Source: Neocallimastix lanati (nom. inval.) (lineage: Eukaryota; Neocallimastigomycota; Neocallimastigomycetes; Neocallimastigales; Neocallimastigaceae). Taken from it: a DNA stretch of 43,619 nucleotides. The notes beneath the pieces were generated by a model that saw nothing but the letters and a program-made list of their open reading frames with translations, was not told the origin of the DNA and did not search any database. The translations under genes and the position numbers were made by a program. The stretch is from contig JACVTC010000334.1 in NCBI GenBank assembly GCA_016946835.1, forward strand, positions 1 to 43,619. Reading direction: 5' to 3'. Shown one piece after another: positions 1 through 11,588 of the stretch (within the stretch, counting starts at the first letter, position 1; every line of letters starts with the position of its first letter).

Positions 1-136
1 AAAAATATTCAATAAAATTAATAATAATAATAATAATATGTATATATATAAAATATATTTAATTGGTTAAAATATTTCTAATAAAATAATTAAAATATGG
101 AATAGTTACAAATTTAGAGAAATTATATTTCCATTT

Positions 137-392
137 TCATCCATTATTATTTTCATTATCAAATTTTGGATATACATCATCACAAAGAGTTCTATTTAAA
201 AATTTATTTAATTTTTCACAATCTTGAGATACCATTCTATCACATGTAATTTGATTAAATACTTCCATAACATCATTTTCACTGCAAACCCTGTAAATGT
301 TAAATCCAAGAATATAATTCTCGCAAATATTTGCAACATTATTATAACAATCAATATAAGTATTGTTAAATGAACAATATGTCACTTTACCA
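137..392 (-). pseudogene. Possible terminal exon or gene remnant (about 85 aa, Cys-containing)
   Basis: An open frame encodes about 82 residues ending at a TGA at 137-139. It contains seven cysteines and normal amino acid variety, unlike the low-complexity frames around it, so it could be real coding sequence. It has no ATG: the frame opens upstream of a GTG codon, and an AAG followed by GTGG near 392 could be a 3' splice site, which would make this the last exon of a gene whose other exons are not visible. I recognise no domain. It could equally be a chance frame or a relic. Confidence 0.25.
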
Positions 393-714
393 CCTTGAAA
401 TTGAATATTGAATAATATATGAATAAGAAATTATTTCAAATATTATTATTGACAGAATAGATATAAATTTAAAATTTACACTTAATTACGTTTCTATTAC
501 ATATCAGATCAATTTAAATATACAAATGGAAACTCTAATTAATATATAATTTAATTAGAGTTAAATGAATGACAAGTAACACGAATATTTAATAGTTATA
601 AACAAAATCAAAACAAAATCGAATACCAAAATCGAATAGAAGTGGTGTGGATTAAATTTATAAAATATTTGACAAAGTATATTCCATGTAATAAATTATA
701 CTTTAAATAATTCA

Positions 715-960
715 AATTAATTATAAATATATATATATATATATATAATAAAAATAAAAAAAAAACAAAAATAAAAAAATAAAAAAAAAAAAAAAATAAA
801 AAAATAAAAAAAATAAGAACAATAAAAAAAATAAAAAAATAAAAAATAAATAAAAAAATAAAATAAAATAAAAAAATAAAATAAAATAAAAAAAATAAAA
901 TAAAATAACTTGTAGAAATAAAAATATGAAGTACAGATAAAATAAAACAAATTAAAATAC
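715..960. repeat. A-rich low-complexity tract (AT dinucleotides, then AAAAT-type repeats)
   Basis: An (AT)n run at about 726-748 is followed by about 160 nt of nearly pure A interrupted by single T, G or C. The Phe/Tyr-only frame on the minus strand is a by-product of this composition, not a gene. Confidence 0.85.
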
Positions 961-1059
961 TTTTTATAAATAATATTTATAATATTTATAATATAAATGT
1001 ATTTATATTAAAATATAAATTCTTATTCACCAATTTAATTATTTTTTTTTATTTTATTT

Positions 1060-1594
1060 CCGATGTGTACCCCCTTTGCGGGAATATTGAGGTAGTCACA
1101 ATACTTCCATATAAGCGAAAATGTCCCTCCTGGACAGCCTTACTGAGCATTCAGCATTGACATTCTGAAATGAATATTATTACTGAAAATTTTTGAGTGG
1201 CCTTTTTCTTGGAGTACTTCTACAATTCATAACTTCCCCTTTAAAATGGGACCAGTATAACCCTAACTCAATGAGATTCGTTCTAGCTCCCTCAGCATAT
1301 GTATAAACGTTAGAAAGATCGCAATTTAGTAGAATATATGTACATGGACTCATGAAATCATGTACCTAAATGATAATAATTCCTTCCTAAATATTATTAT
1401 TTGACAGTACTTTCGCAACCCTCTCAGGCCAACAGCTAGGGTATTCAGAATAATATTTATATATATAACCCTAACCACCATATTCCCGTAAAAACCTATT
1501 GTAAGGAAAAGCTGAAAAATGGTCATAGGGCGGGATCGAACCAGGATCCTTATATACTCTATCCTACAGACTAACTAACAGCACGGATAGAACC
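1060..1594 (-). mobile_element. Putative tRNA-derived SINE or tRNA-like repeat
   Basis: This stretch is clearly less AT-rich than its surroundings. Read on the minus strand it begins near 1594 with a tRNA-like head. A perfect pol III B box, GGTTCGATCCC, lies at 1532-1542, and an imperfect A-box-like stretch (GTTAGTTAGTCTG) lies at the usual distance upstream. The acceptor and T stems do not pair well, so it is not a functional tRNA gene. About 470 nt of unrelated, non-coding sequence follows, ending near 1060 by an AT tract. A tRNA-like head plus an unrelated body is the organisation of tRNA-derived SINEs. No second copy was seen in this window, so the call rests on structure alone. Confidence 0.4.
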
Positions 1595-2755
1595 TTGTTT
1601 CCAATTTAGTTACTACTAAATTATAAATGCTAAATAAAATGTTTAATTTCCTTAAATGATAATATTTAATACATTTATTATAATATATATATAACTATAA
1701 TATGTAATCTTAGTTTATTTTAAACAATATATTATTGTTATCAAATGTATGTTAATTAGAGTTAGATTATATACTAATTGACGAATGTTTTAAATATTAC
1801 TGTTTATGGAATAAATACACTTTATTTTATTTTAAACAATTATAAATTTTAAATATACAACAAATTAAAAAAAGCATTAAATTTAATTTAATTCTATTTG
1901 ATTTCAAAGCAAATAAATCATTGGAATTTTAAAAGTTTATTATTTTCTTTAATTTGACATTATTATATAAATTAAGTTTTGAAAATGTTAGGAATATTAC
2001 TAACAATAATAAGCAATTACAATATTATATTAATATTAATAAGTAATCTAAGTATTAATATTGAAATATTTCTTTATAAATAATAAATATATATAGCTAT
2101 TAACTTAGGAATGATATTTAATTAGTACAACCTACATCTTACATATATAAATATGTTTAATTTACAATATTTAAAATTTATACTAATTTTATTTAAATTA
2201 TTTATTATTTTATATAATAATAAATATATATTATATATATACTTTTATATAAAATTAATATTAACCTTTGTGTTTTTATGTTTAGATCCAATTATATTAT
2301 CATTTATATATTTTATTTAAGTTGTTTATTTTAGTGATTTTTCCTTATCTATTAAAAGTATAAATTATTAAGCCACTTAGGTTGACTTACTTTTTTCTTA
2401 AGTTTTTAATAATAATTAAATCTATATATTTATTTTGCTTTACTATATTATGTTTAAATATAGGTATTTTCATGGATATTACATTAATTTAAACAATTAT
2501 AATATATGTTAGTAAATTTCTACAATGAACTTTACTAATTGTCAATATTTACTTTAATTCCATATTATTATTTACTTGTATAGATACTTTATTTAATTTT
2601 CTCCATAATTTTAAAAATAACATTATAATTTAGTAAATCGATGATAGTATTATTACATTAAAGAGAAATTATTATATAGTAACAAGAAATAGGTTTATCG
2701 TTAATACACTAAGTTCAAAGCTAAGACTTATAAGAAAAATAAATTTGAGAAAATA
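1595..2755. other. AT-rich non-coding stretch
   Basis: No open frame, RNA gene or repeat family could be supported here. Short TA-rich palindromes are present but expected from composition. Confidence 0.7.
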
Positions 2756-2759
2756 TAAG

Positions 2760-3725
2760 CTACCTAAAGCTCAATTTTAAGTATCCTGAATATAGCATTG
2801 GTTTACGATGGATACTTCGTACCAAATGTGGATATAAATTTAATGCTCCTGTCGCCAAAGCCGCCAATATGATTGAAAACGACTGTCCAGAACGATGTCC
2901 TTGTTGTTATAGAAAAAATAGTAATACTCGATTGGAACATTGGTTTTCTAAATGCTATCTTTTACGTGAATTTCGAATGAAATATTTTATGGATATTGAA
3001 AAACTTTAAGATAATAGTGTTTACATTACTATTTGATATTGGACAATATTTTCTAGTAACAAACAATTTTTCATACTAGAAAATATTGTCCAATATCAAA
3101 TAGTAATGTAAACACTATTATCTTAGATATGAACAATATAGAATCAAGTATTGATTCTGATGGTAGTAACAAAGAGTATAATATTAATAATAATAACAGT
3201 AGAAATAATACTGTTTATAATAGAAATAGTTTTGAAAGTGAAAATAATAGTATCCATACTAATAATGCAGTAAAATAGGTCAATCGGTGAAAACGTGCTA
3301 ATATTATTAATTTTCTAAATAATGAGTGTGTAAATATATATATGATGTGGTAGCTACTATATAACTTCCTTCTTGGTGGAAGAGATGCAGATATTATTAA
3401 TTTAAAATATAAAATGGAATGAGATGTTTTGTTTAAGAACCGAATCATTTCTGGTTGATTATTCTAAAACACTTATTCTTGATGCTATTTGCTACACCTC
3501 TTTACAGAAATAATGCCTAGGGCTAGTACTAGACAAAGGTTGCTCTTTCGACGGTATAAGTGTAAACTAACCAAGAGTGTCAACGTTGAAAATGTATTAA
3601 GACAAGTTAGCAGGGTCAATACCTCTAAAGGAGAAGATCATAATTTCTTTTATTGTCGATTCAAACCTTAATCTGGAAAAAGAATTCTCTTTAAAGAGAA
3701 ATCTTATTATCTTGGAGGTGAGGTT
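2760..3725 (+). pseudogene. Degraded LINE (non-LTR retrotransposon) 3' end
   Basis: Translation of 2770-3009 gives a continuous stretch with a Cys-Pro-Glu-Arg-Cys-Pro-Cys-Cys cluster (from 2884) followed by His (2938) and Cys (2953). This CCHC arrangement is typical of the zinc-binding region found downstream of the reverse transcriptase in many LINEs. The frame is then broken by a perfect inverted repeat (3007-3125). Beyond it, Asn/Ser-rich coding-like sequence continues from about 3129 to 3280, then fragments in several frames with stops, including a 60-residue frame at 3489-3671. No intact RT motif is visible. It is a pseudogene; assignment to the LINE class rests on the CCHC cluster and context. 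Confidence 0.5.
3007..3125. repeat. Perfect 52-bp inverted repeat with 15-nt loop
   Basis: Arms 3007-3058 and 3074-3125 are exact reverse complements over all 52 positions, separated by 15 nt (3059-3073). The arms are coding-like rather than pure AT, so this is a fold-back duplication inside the LINE relic and not a compositional accident. Lack of mismatches means it is recent or homogenised. Confidence 0.95.
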
Positions 3726-4195
3726 CGTTTCCTGTGAATATTTTTCTAAATTTATTTAAAAACTTAATTTTGAATATTACTTTTATTTCACATTGCTATT
3801 TTAAATATTATCATGTTCTAATTGGACAAATAATATTTATTTTTTTTAATAGAATGTTATTTTTATAAAAATAAAAAATAATTTTAATACAATTACTAAA
3901 AATACTTAAAAAAGAAATATTTTTTTTTATTTATTATTGGTTATTTGTTTATTTATATTACAACTGCCAACCATACAGAGGGACCTTAGTATTTCGGTAT
4001 ATTAATTGAATTTATCTGAGTCAGGTGTGTGAACACCTTAACCTTGTTGAATGTATAATGGGTAATTTATAAGTTAATTACTGCTTCCCAACAGTATATA
4101 TAACTTATATATATGTCAGAGGCTAACATGTCGTAGTATTAACCCTTTTCACAAATACCCTATTAAACCACTCACAATATAGAAGCTATACTCGA
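3726..4195. other. Non-coding stretch of mixed composition
   Basis: 3726-3960 is AT-rich. 3960-4195 has near-average GC with small hairpins (for example GGTG/CACC near 4024-4036) but no recognisable RNA, and no clear reading frame. It adjoins the minus-strand Pol relic and may be its decayed extension. Confidence 0.4.
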
Positions 4196-4199
4196 TTCG

Positions 4200-4913
4200 T
4201 CAGTTTCAATAGGTTAAATTTATTATTCAAAAGTATTAGCTTGTTCTTTATCACAAAGTTCTTTTTCCTTTTCTTTTTCTTTATTAATTAAATGTTGTGC
4301 AAGTATTGAAGAGCGGACCTAACTCTGAGTTTGTTTTTGCTTTGAGTTTTCTATTAATTAATTTTCTTTTTCTTTCTTAATTCAGGCGTTATGATTGGTC
4401 TTGGATTGTCTTTAAGACTGCGATGAATTTTCTTTTCTTTACTAGATCATAGTTTACCAATATCTTTTTTTTTTTTTTCATTTAATTTTAGCACAATAAA
4501 TATTTCATTTTCTTATAAGTCAGATTCTTCATTATGAAATACTTTTTCATTTTCTGATTCTAATTCTATACTTCGAACTTCTTGATATTGATCTTGTTGT
4601 GTCTCTTCTTCAAAATTATTTGAAATTTGATTGAAATAATTTAATTGACAATGGGTGTGTTTCTTCTCCTTTTTAGTGATTTAAATTTTTATTTTCGTAG
4701 TATTCTTGGTAATTTTTTTCAACAATAACTTTTGAGTTTAGGACATTTATTCTGGAAATGACCCTTTTCCTTACAGTAGAAACTCATACTAATAGTTAAG
4801 TTTTTCATTCGTTTGGTTATATTATCAACATCAGGATCTTTTATTGGCTTTTTTGGTTCTGAAAAGGATTTCTCTTTAAATTTTTTTAATAAAATTGGAA
4901 GACTTAATTTCAT
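4200..4913 (-). pseudogene. Ty3/Gypsy relic: 3' end of gag and 5' end of pol, related to element A
   Basis: The frame at 4719-4913 ends in a zinc-knuckle-like stretch, FYCKEKGHFQNKC, in which the first Cys is replaced by Ser; this matches the CFFCKEEGHYSYYC knuckle of element A Gag in position and context. Further along the minus strand (4700 to 4250) frames with stops resemble the N-terminal linker of element A Pol, including a Lys/Glu-rich stretch (LINKEKEKEKEL) and a DNPRP-like stretch. Protease, RT and RNase H are missing. It is an old, inactivated relative of element A, lying opposite to the integrase piece at 5050-5825. Confidence 0.6.
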
Positions 4914-4936
4914 TTAAATTAAATTTAAATGAAATT
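4906..4936. repeat. 31-bp perfect palindrome at an inversion junction
   Basis: Arms 4906-4920 and 4922-4936 are exact reverse complements around one central A. It lies precisely between the minus-strand gag/pol relic and the plus-strand integrase relic. Confidence 0.85.
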
Positions 4937-5049
4937 TAAAATTGTATTAATTATATAAATTTGGATAAATTTATAAATTGAATTATTATTTTATTTTATT
5001 AAATTATTATATTTTATATTATTTATTATTTTTTTTTCATTGAATTTTT

Positions 5050-5825
5050 TTATATATAGATAGGTCATGAAGGTCATTATAAAACTTATCAATGGCTTTG
5101 AAAAAGTTATTGTTGGAATAATATGGTAATGGATATTAAAAGAGTGGTACAAAATTGTAATAAATATCAGTTAAATAGCTCACAATAATATCCAGAAACT
5201 ACCGAAAGTATCCCAATTAAGTTAGAAGGTCATTTAAACGTTTGGGTTTAGATATTATTGGACCTTTAATTAAAACTAAAAATAATAACCAATGTATTAT
5301 TGAAACAGTAGTTACTTTACTAAATTAGTTGAAACAGAGCCTACAGAAAAAATAGCATTAAATGATATAACAAAGTTCTTAATTAATGTTTTTACTCAAT
5401 ATGGTGTACATTATAATTACAACTGATAATGGTGTTCAGTTTACTTAAAATATGACCAAGATATTTTTAGATCTCTATGATGTCTATGTGAAATTTACCT
5501 TTACATATCATTCGGAAAGTAATGGACTTGAGAAAAATCGTAATAAAGAAATTGGTAAATTATTATGGTTGTTTGGTTTTATGAATAAGGATTGGGATAA
5601 AGTATTTCTATTCGCTTTGTGAGCTCTTAGAACTACTTAAAATAAAGTAACAAAACATTTGAGTTTTGAATTAGTGTATAGTAGGAAGGATCAGCAACCT
5701 TTTGATATTACTGCTAAACCTACCAAAGATATTAATAAGTTATCGAATGAACTATTGCTTGAAATTTTTATTAATCATTATAGATGGACTCTGAAAGCAG
5801 AGGAAAACTTTAACAAAGACTAGTA
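5050..5825 (+). pseudogene. Ty3/Gypsy integrase relic, related to element A
   Basis: Translation in shifting frames follows the element A integrase: a GHEGHYKTYQ-like zinc-finger start, a CX2C-like remnant, GLDIIGPL with the first catalytic Asp, TDNGVQF with the second, and an EKNRNKEIGKLL-like stretch around the Glu. At least four stops and several indels interrupt it. The similarity stops near 5825 before the GPY/F module. It is a dead copy, far older than element A. Confidence 0.7.
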
Positions 5826-6410
5826 TAAAAATTTATATTCAAATTATATAATTTTATTAAAAATTTATTTTAAAAATTAATTAAATAGTATTATAAAATT
5901 TAAAATAATTAACTATAATTTTATTTCAAATATAATTTATTTACTTATTTTATTATATAAAATTATTTAACTTGAATAACTAATTTTCATATATAATAAA
6001 TATAAATAAAAATTATTTTATATATATTTATTATATATTTAATCCTAATTAAATCATACTTTATTATTATTTTATTATATTTATAAAAATAAGATTAACA
6101 CAAAAATGAATTATTGATATAATTTAATAATTCTATATAAACTATTTAATTTTAAATAATTAATTATAATTTAAATTCGAAAGAGTATATAAATATTACT
6201 TAAATTTCATAATACCAAGCTATGTATTAATAAAAACAGCAATTAATTATTAATAAAAAATATTGATTATTAAAAAAATTATAATAAATAAAATAATAAA
6301 AAAAATAAATATATTAAAACATGATAATTATTTCCCTACCTGTATAGTTAATTTTTTATCCAAAACCTGAGTCTATAATATTGTAAAGGTAAGTTTTCTA
6401 TTGAACTAAA
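5826..6410. other. AT-rich non-coding stretch
   Basis: Only TA-rich sequence without a supported feature. Confidence 0.7.
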
Positions 6411-6414
6411 ATAA

Positions 6415-6620
6415 AGTAATATAAAATAAAATAAATATTTTAAATATAAATATAAAGTACAAATTGAATAAAATAAAATAAAATAATATAAAATAAAATA
6501 AAATAAATATTTTAAATATAAATATAAAGTACAGATTGAATAAAATAAAATAAAATAAAATAAAATAAAATAAAATAAAATAAAATAAAATAAAATAAAA
6601 TAAAATAAAATAAAATAAAT
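6415..6620. repeat. AAAAT microsatellite with a duplicated unit of about 75 bp
   Basis: A unit containing TATTTTAAATATAAATATAA followed by an AGTACA-A/G-ATTGAAT stretch occurs twice (about 6432-6466 and 6506-6540), each time leading into (TAAAA)n. The second (TAAAA)n run is the longer, about 6538-6618. Confidence 0.85.
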
Positions 6621-6639
6621 GGATTATCTAGTCTAGTGG

Positions 6640-7585
6640 ACAAACATGATCCATTTCTTCGTCTAAGAAATTGTATATATTAATTCTTCGCCATCAATAT
6701 TCTCAATATTTATTTTATTATTCATTGAAATATCTTCAATCCTATTTACAACATTATTTTCAACATCATTTTCATTCTTCATAATTACTAAATTAATTAA
6801 TTCTCCATCAAATATCATTAGGGAATTCATCTGATCTATTTATTTCATCCATGTTTTCAATCACATCCCATAGTTTGGAAATTATAATTTTGTAGTAATG
6901 CCTTTCGGTTTCACTAGTACTCCGGCTACGTTTCAACAGGGAAATAAATAGGATATTTTTTCCCTTAATTGGAAAGTGTATGTTTCTATATTTCGAGAGG
7001 TGAAAATTGATAGTCAAAACGTGTCACAAGTGTCAAGTTTTCCGTCCAAGACCATATCCAAAGGACTCCTAAAAGTATATCTACCCCGGCAGAAGCACCA
7101 TTTCTACGGGTTGGACCGAATTAATTGGACATCTATATATTGCAAAAAGGAACAATCAATACATACAAAGTAGTGTTAGTAGACTATTTTACGGAATGGG
7201 TTGAAGCCAAACCTCTTCAAAAGACAGAATCTACGGATAATATCGACTTTATCGCAGAAGTGTTTAATCGTCATGAAATACCTGAAATACTTATAACAGA
7301 CAATGAAACACAGTTTGTATCTACTTAAACAAAAGGATTCTTGGATTTATACAGCATTTACATAAAAACCGCAATATCCTACCACCCTGAGACTAACGGC
7401 AAAATGGAAAATAGGAACAAGGAAATTGGCATATATTTACGTTTATTAAATGAACAAGAGAAAGAGTGGGATGAATTGCTTTCGGCCTTCGAATTAACAG
7501 TGAATATCGATATGCAACTACCTGAAGAAACCAGAGAGGAATACTTATTGAGAAAATTTATTAAACACAGAAAATGGAATTAAGA
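6640..7585 (+). pseudogene. Ty3/Gypsy pol relic: RT fragment fused to integrase fragment
   Basis: From about 6865 the plus strand encodes a GNYNF-VVMPFGF-PATFQ stretch, the RT segment just before the catalytic Asp pair. Soon after, the sequence jumps into integrase: VDYFTEWVEAKPLQKTES (7150-7235), an ITDNETQF catalytic segment where Gly of TDNG is changed to Glu, and YHPETNGKMENRNKEIG (7377-7430). It resembles elements B and C (KTES, SEEEYxLRKF) more than A. About 600 codons covering the RT active site, RNase H and the IN zinc finger are deleted, and stops are present. The 6640-6840 part is unassigned; a short minus-strand coding-like stretch there could belong to another relic. Confidence 0.65.
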
Positions 7586-7689
7586 AGCAACATTAATATG
7601 AAAATGAAAACAAATTGTGAAGGGATAGGAGAAATCAGGTCAAACTAACGAAGAAATATTACCAACCAGTAGACCTAAAACTTGTGAGA

Positions 7690-8165
7690 TATTTAAATTG
7701 AAGAAAATTGGATCATGGAAAAGAATTTGACAATATTCGAATTAAAAAATTCTGCTGCGAAAACGGTATTAAAAAAGAATATTCACCTCCCTACAATCCT
7801 GAAAGTAATGGCATAGTAAGACGTTTTAATCAAACCATTATTTCAAGTACTAAAACTTTAATCTTTTGGAGTAAAATATGTGATAATTTATGGGATTATG
7901 CAATTACATATGCTAATCTCATTTACAACAAAATGTCTCATAGTGGAATAGTTAATAAGATTCCTGATAAAGTACATTATAAAAAAAAAGTAGATATCAA
8001 ATATCTAAGAGTTTGGGGATGCATTACTTACTAAAAGATTTTTCACAAAATAAGGGAAAATTCTCTCCTAACGCTAAAAAGAGTATATTTCTTGGTTTTA
8101 ATCAAAACACACAATGCTATATAATCATGGATTATGAAGATCATAAATTACACCATGTGAGAGAA
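7690..8165 (+). pseudogene. Ty1/Copia integrase relic
   Basis: The frame at 7708-8034 contains DHGKEF (normally DNGxEF, second catalytic Asp), YSPPYNPESNGIVRRFN (the NG-V-E-R region, with the catalytic Glu replaced by Arg), and the Copia-typical KVDIKYLRVWGC stretch. A shift near 8025 moves coding to the next frame, which continues FSQNKGKF-PNAKK-IFLGFN up to about 8165. These are hallmarks of Copia rather than Gypsy integrase. It is truncated on both sides and inactive. It abuts the Gypsy relic. Confidence 0.8.
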
Positions 8166-8362
8166 ATATTATTTATTATTTATTATTTATTATTTAATTA
8201 TTCAATTATTATTTATTTAATTATTCAATTATTATTTATTTAATTATTCAATTATTATTTATTTATTTAATTATTAATTATTAATTATTAAATTATTTAT
8301 TATTTACTATTTATTATTTATTATTTATTATTTATTATTTATTTATTTATTTATTTATTATT
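8166..8362. repeat. TTATT/TTTA simple repeat
   Basis: About 200 nt of degenerate TTATT, ATTTATT and TTATTA units directly following the Copia fragment. Confidence 0.9.
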
Positions 8363-8758
8363 AATTTATTATTTGATATCACTGAAAAATTATCCTTTAT
8401 TTATTGTTTTTTATTCTATTTCTATATTCATTTATCATCAAATTTTACGGAAACAAAAAAAAAATTCATTTTTTTAAAAAAGAAAAAGTATAAATTAGGA
8501 CGGATGAATTTTCATTACAATTTAAATGATTATTCACAAGTTTTCTTAATAATAAAATGAAGAATGTAATATTGTTTGGTAAAAAAAAATTAAATAAATA
8601 AATATTTTTTATTTAACTAAAGTATTTAATTACTGTAATCTTGTCTTTCATTACAACAAATAAAAAAAAAAATTCAATTAAATATTCATAAATAACTGCT
8701 TGCTGTAAAATAAAAATATAATATTTATAAATTTATTTTCATAATATTTATAAATCTT

Positions 8759-8815
<57 letters not shown>

Positions 8816-9875
8816 ACTTAAATTATATTATTCTCTTAACATTTTTCTGAAAATGCAACTTTTGATAAAATTTGTACCTTTTTTTCCAAAAAATGCCAAT
8901 CTTCCTCTAAATATAAATCAAGCACATTTTAATTTTAATTTTTATTATTATATAATGTAAAAAAAAAAAAAAAGTTTTATTAATATATATCAATGAATAA
9001 AGTAAATAAATTTATCATTTAATTACATAGATTAATATTATGATGTCATTTGATTTACATTGATTTATGTATACCCATTGATTATTATTATTTATTTATA
9101 ATTATTTGAAATATATACAAATCTTGTTATTATATTTATTCTATGAAATAATTACAGGATTAAAATAAAATATAAAGTCATAAATAAAATAAAATGAAAT
9201 GAAATAAAAAATTATATTTATAATAAAAGTTTAAAATAAATAATTAATAAAAACTTTTAATTATTCAATTATTTATTTATTATTTATCTATTTAATTATT
9301 ATTATTTATTTATTCAATTATTTATTTATTTATTATTTATTTATTTATTATTTATTTATTTATTCAATTATTTATTATTTATTTATTTATTTATTAAATC
9401 AAATTTTAATTTATTTATTTTGTTAAACTACACTTTTCTATATTTTCCTTTCCTCACAAAATCTAAAATATTTGATAATAAATAAATTTTACTTTTATTC
9501 TTTTAAAAGTTTCTAAAAGATTCTATATTAAGAATCTTGTAAATAAATTATTTCTATGAAATTTTTGTAACAAATGTACTGTAATTAATTGTTAACATAT
9601 AAATAAATGAAAAAATTTTTATTTATTTAGAGTAAATTATTAATAAATATATTTATATATTTAGTAATTACTACTCTCATTCGAAAAAATCGTATTTTTA
9701 ATTCAAATCATTTTTTTTAACCATTACATTAATACGATTTAATATTATTAGTAATAGTTTTTCTATTTCTTTCGAAAAGATATTATTCTACTTGTTCAAA
9801 TTATATTCTTAATAAATATAATATATTGAATAATTATTAAAATCAATTTAATATTTTATATGATTAATTTAAACT

Positions 9876-9911
<36 letters not shown>

Positions 9912-10945
9912 AGGCTTTATAATTAAATAATAATAATAATTGTAAAAGTATAATTAGCTCTAAATCTACTCAATAAAAAAAGGAGAACTTTTTCTTTTAA
10001 TAATTATAATAATAAAAAAAATTTTTTTTTTTTCATTTGGTTAATTCAGTTTAATATTTAGTTATAATAATAAATTTATAATTATTTTTATGAATTGGAT
10101 TATTTAGCTTATTAAATAATTTTAATAATTAGTTTTATTTGGTTATAAATATTAGTTAAATAAATAATTTTAATAATAGTTTTATTCTGTTATAATAATC
10201 GTTTAATAATTGGTTTTAGTTAGTAATTAATTAATTCTAATAATTATTTTTAGCAAGTTTTTATGATTAAATTTAGTCGTTATTATTAATTTTAACAAAT
10301 ATAAGAAAATTCGACAAATAAAATTAAAAATAACAAACCCAAGTTTAAATATAAATAAAAGGTTAACAATAAAATATAAAAGTTATAATAATATTCGTTT
10401 ATTTCTTATAATTTCTGAACATTTCTATAAAAAGTACTTACTATGTACTTCTAAAACAGTTAATAAAAAAGTGGTTATATAATAATGTTAGTGGATAATA
10501 TAATACATTCGTTTTAAACCTAAATTAATTATTTTTAATTACTAAAGCCAAAGGATTACATATTAACCTATCATGTATAATAACAAGTAAACATAACGCT
10601 AGCTTGTTAATATTACTTATTAATACAAATTATAATACTGGAAATAATCATAATATACTTATAGAATATAATTGTAATATTTAATAAAGAAATAAGCTTT
10701 AAAAAGAATAAAATTAGCTAAATTATAGTAAACCCTACGTAGTTCTAGTTTTGTGTTAAAAAATGATATTATAACATTTATTTAATTTAGATTTTATAAG
10801 GTATTATTACTAGTTTTACAACTCAAACAGTGAGTTGTATATTGCTATAGTATTTGTTTAAATTTATTATTTGTTTATTAAAGGACTAATTAAATCCAAA
10901 ATAAATTTTTACAATGTATTTAGTATTAACAAAAATTCAAAGTGA
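8363..10945. other. AT-rich intergenic DNA with long homopolymers
   Basis: No gene is supported. It includes an A46 run (8765-8810), a T33 run (9878-9910) and TTTATTTA-type simple repeats (9260-9400). A small perfect hairpin, ACAACTC/GAGTTGT, lies at 10818-10838. Around 10480-10870 composition is slightly less extreme but still without a recognisable feature. Confidence 0.7.
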
Positions 10946-10951
10946 GAAAAA

Positions 10952-11023
10952 TGGAGAGTGAGTGATTCGAACACCCAACCTTCCGCTCTGGAGGCGGACG
11001 CGCTACCGTTGCGCCAACCCTCC
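10952..11023 (-). tRNA. tRNA-Trp (anticodon CCA)
   Basis: The minus strand folds into a complete 72-nt cloverleaf without intron: acceptor GGAGGGT/ACTCTCC (one G-U), D stem GCGC/GCGC, anticodon stem TCCGC/GCGGA with loop CTCCAGA (anticodon CCA, tryptophan), T stem GGGTG/CACTC with loop TTCGAAT, discriminator A. The B box is GGTGTTCGAAT-like. Five T residues on the transcribed strand (10947-10951) directly after the gene form a pol III terminator. Its 5' end is 15 bp from the 5' LTR of element A, which is a classic position for integration by tRNA-targeting retrotransposons. Confidence 0.95.
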
Positions 11024-11038
11024 CCTTTTGTATTTATT

Positions 11039-11534
11039 TGATAAGAATGTACTAAATAATGCATTCTTAATTAAATCTACGATTTATTTCTAATACATTA
11101 TGTGTACATTATTATTTTTGTACTTTAATAAATTTTTAAATCCAAAGATCAAAAATTAAATCAAAAATTATATTAAACTTTATATTTTTATATTAAATCT
11201 TATATTAATAGTAATATTTTTATATATTTAAAACTTATATTAGCAATATTAATAATAAATCTTATTTTTTTTATATTAATAATGAAAATTTATATTAATA
11301 ATATTTTTATATATTGATAATTAAAAATTTATATATTATATTTTAACTTTTTATTATAAAATTTTATATCGAAATGTTTTATTTTATATTGAAAAATATT
11401 TTATTTTATTAAAAACCTTTATATTAGAATAGTATTTTTATTTTTATTTGAATATTTTAACAGATTGTAATAAAAATTATAGCCAATTAAATAAATTCTT
11501 ATTAGTAATATTTTAGATATTTTTAAATAAATAA

Positions 11535-11588
<54 letters not shown>

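Noticed and set aside
717-950. Phe/Tyr-only open frame on the minus strand
   Set aside because: Produced by an A-rich low-complexity tract; no codon variety.
1255-1480. CCCTAAC motifs resembling telomere repeat
   Set aside because: Only two isolated occurrences (about 1259 and 1468); no array.
3007-3125. MITE with terminal inverted repeats
   Set aside because: Almost the whole element would be the arms with a 15-nt loop, and no target duplication is visible at the ends.
3215-3448. 77-residue minus-strand frame
   Set aside because: Opposite the coding-like strand of the LINE relic; no motif.
6808-7017. 69-residue minus-strand frame
   Set aside because: Largely antisense to the Gypsy RT relic; its last 20 residues might belong to another relic but cannot be assigned.
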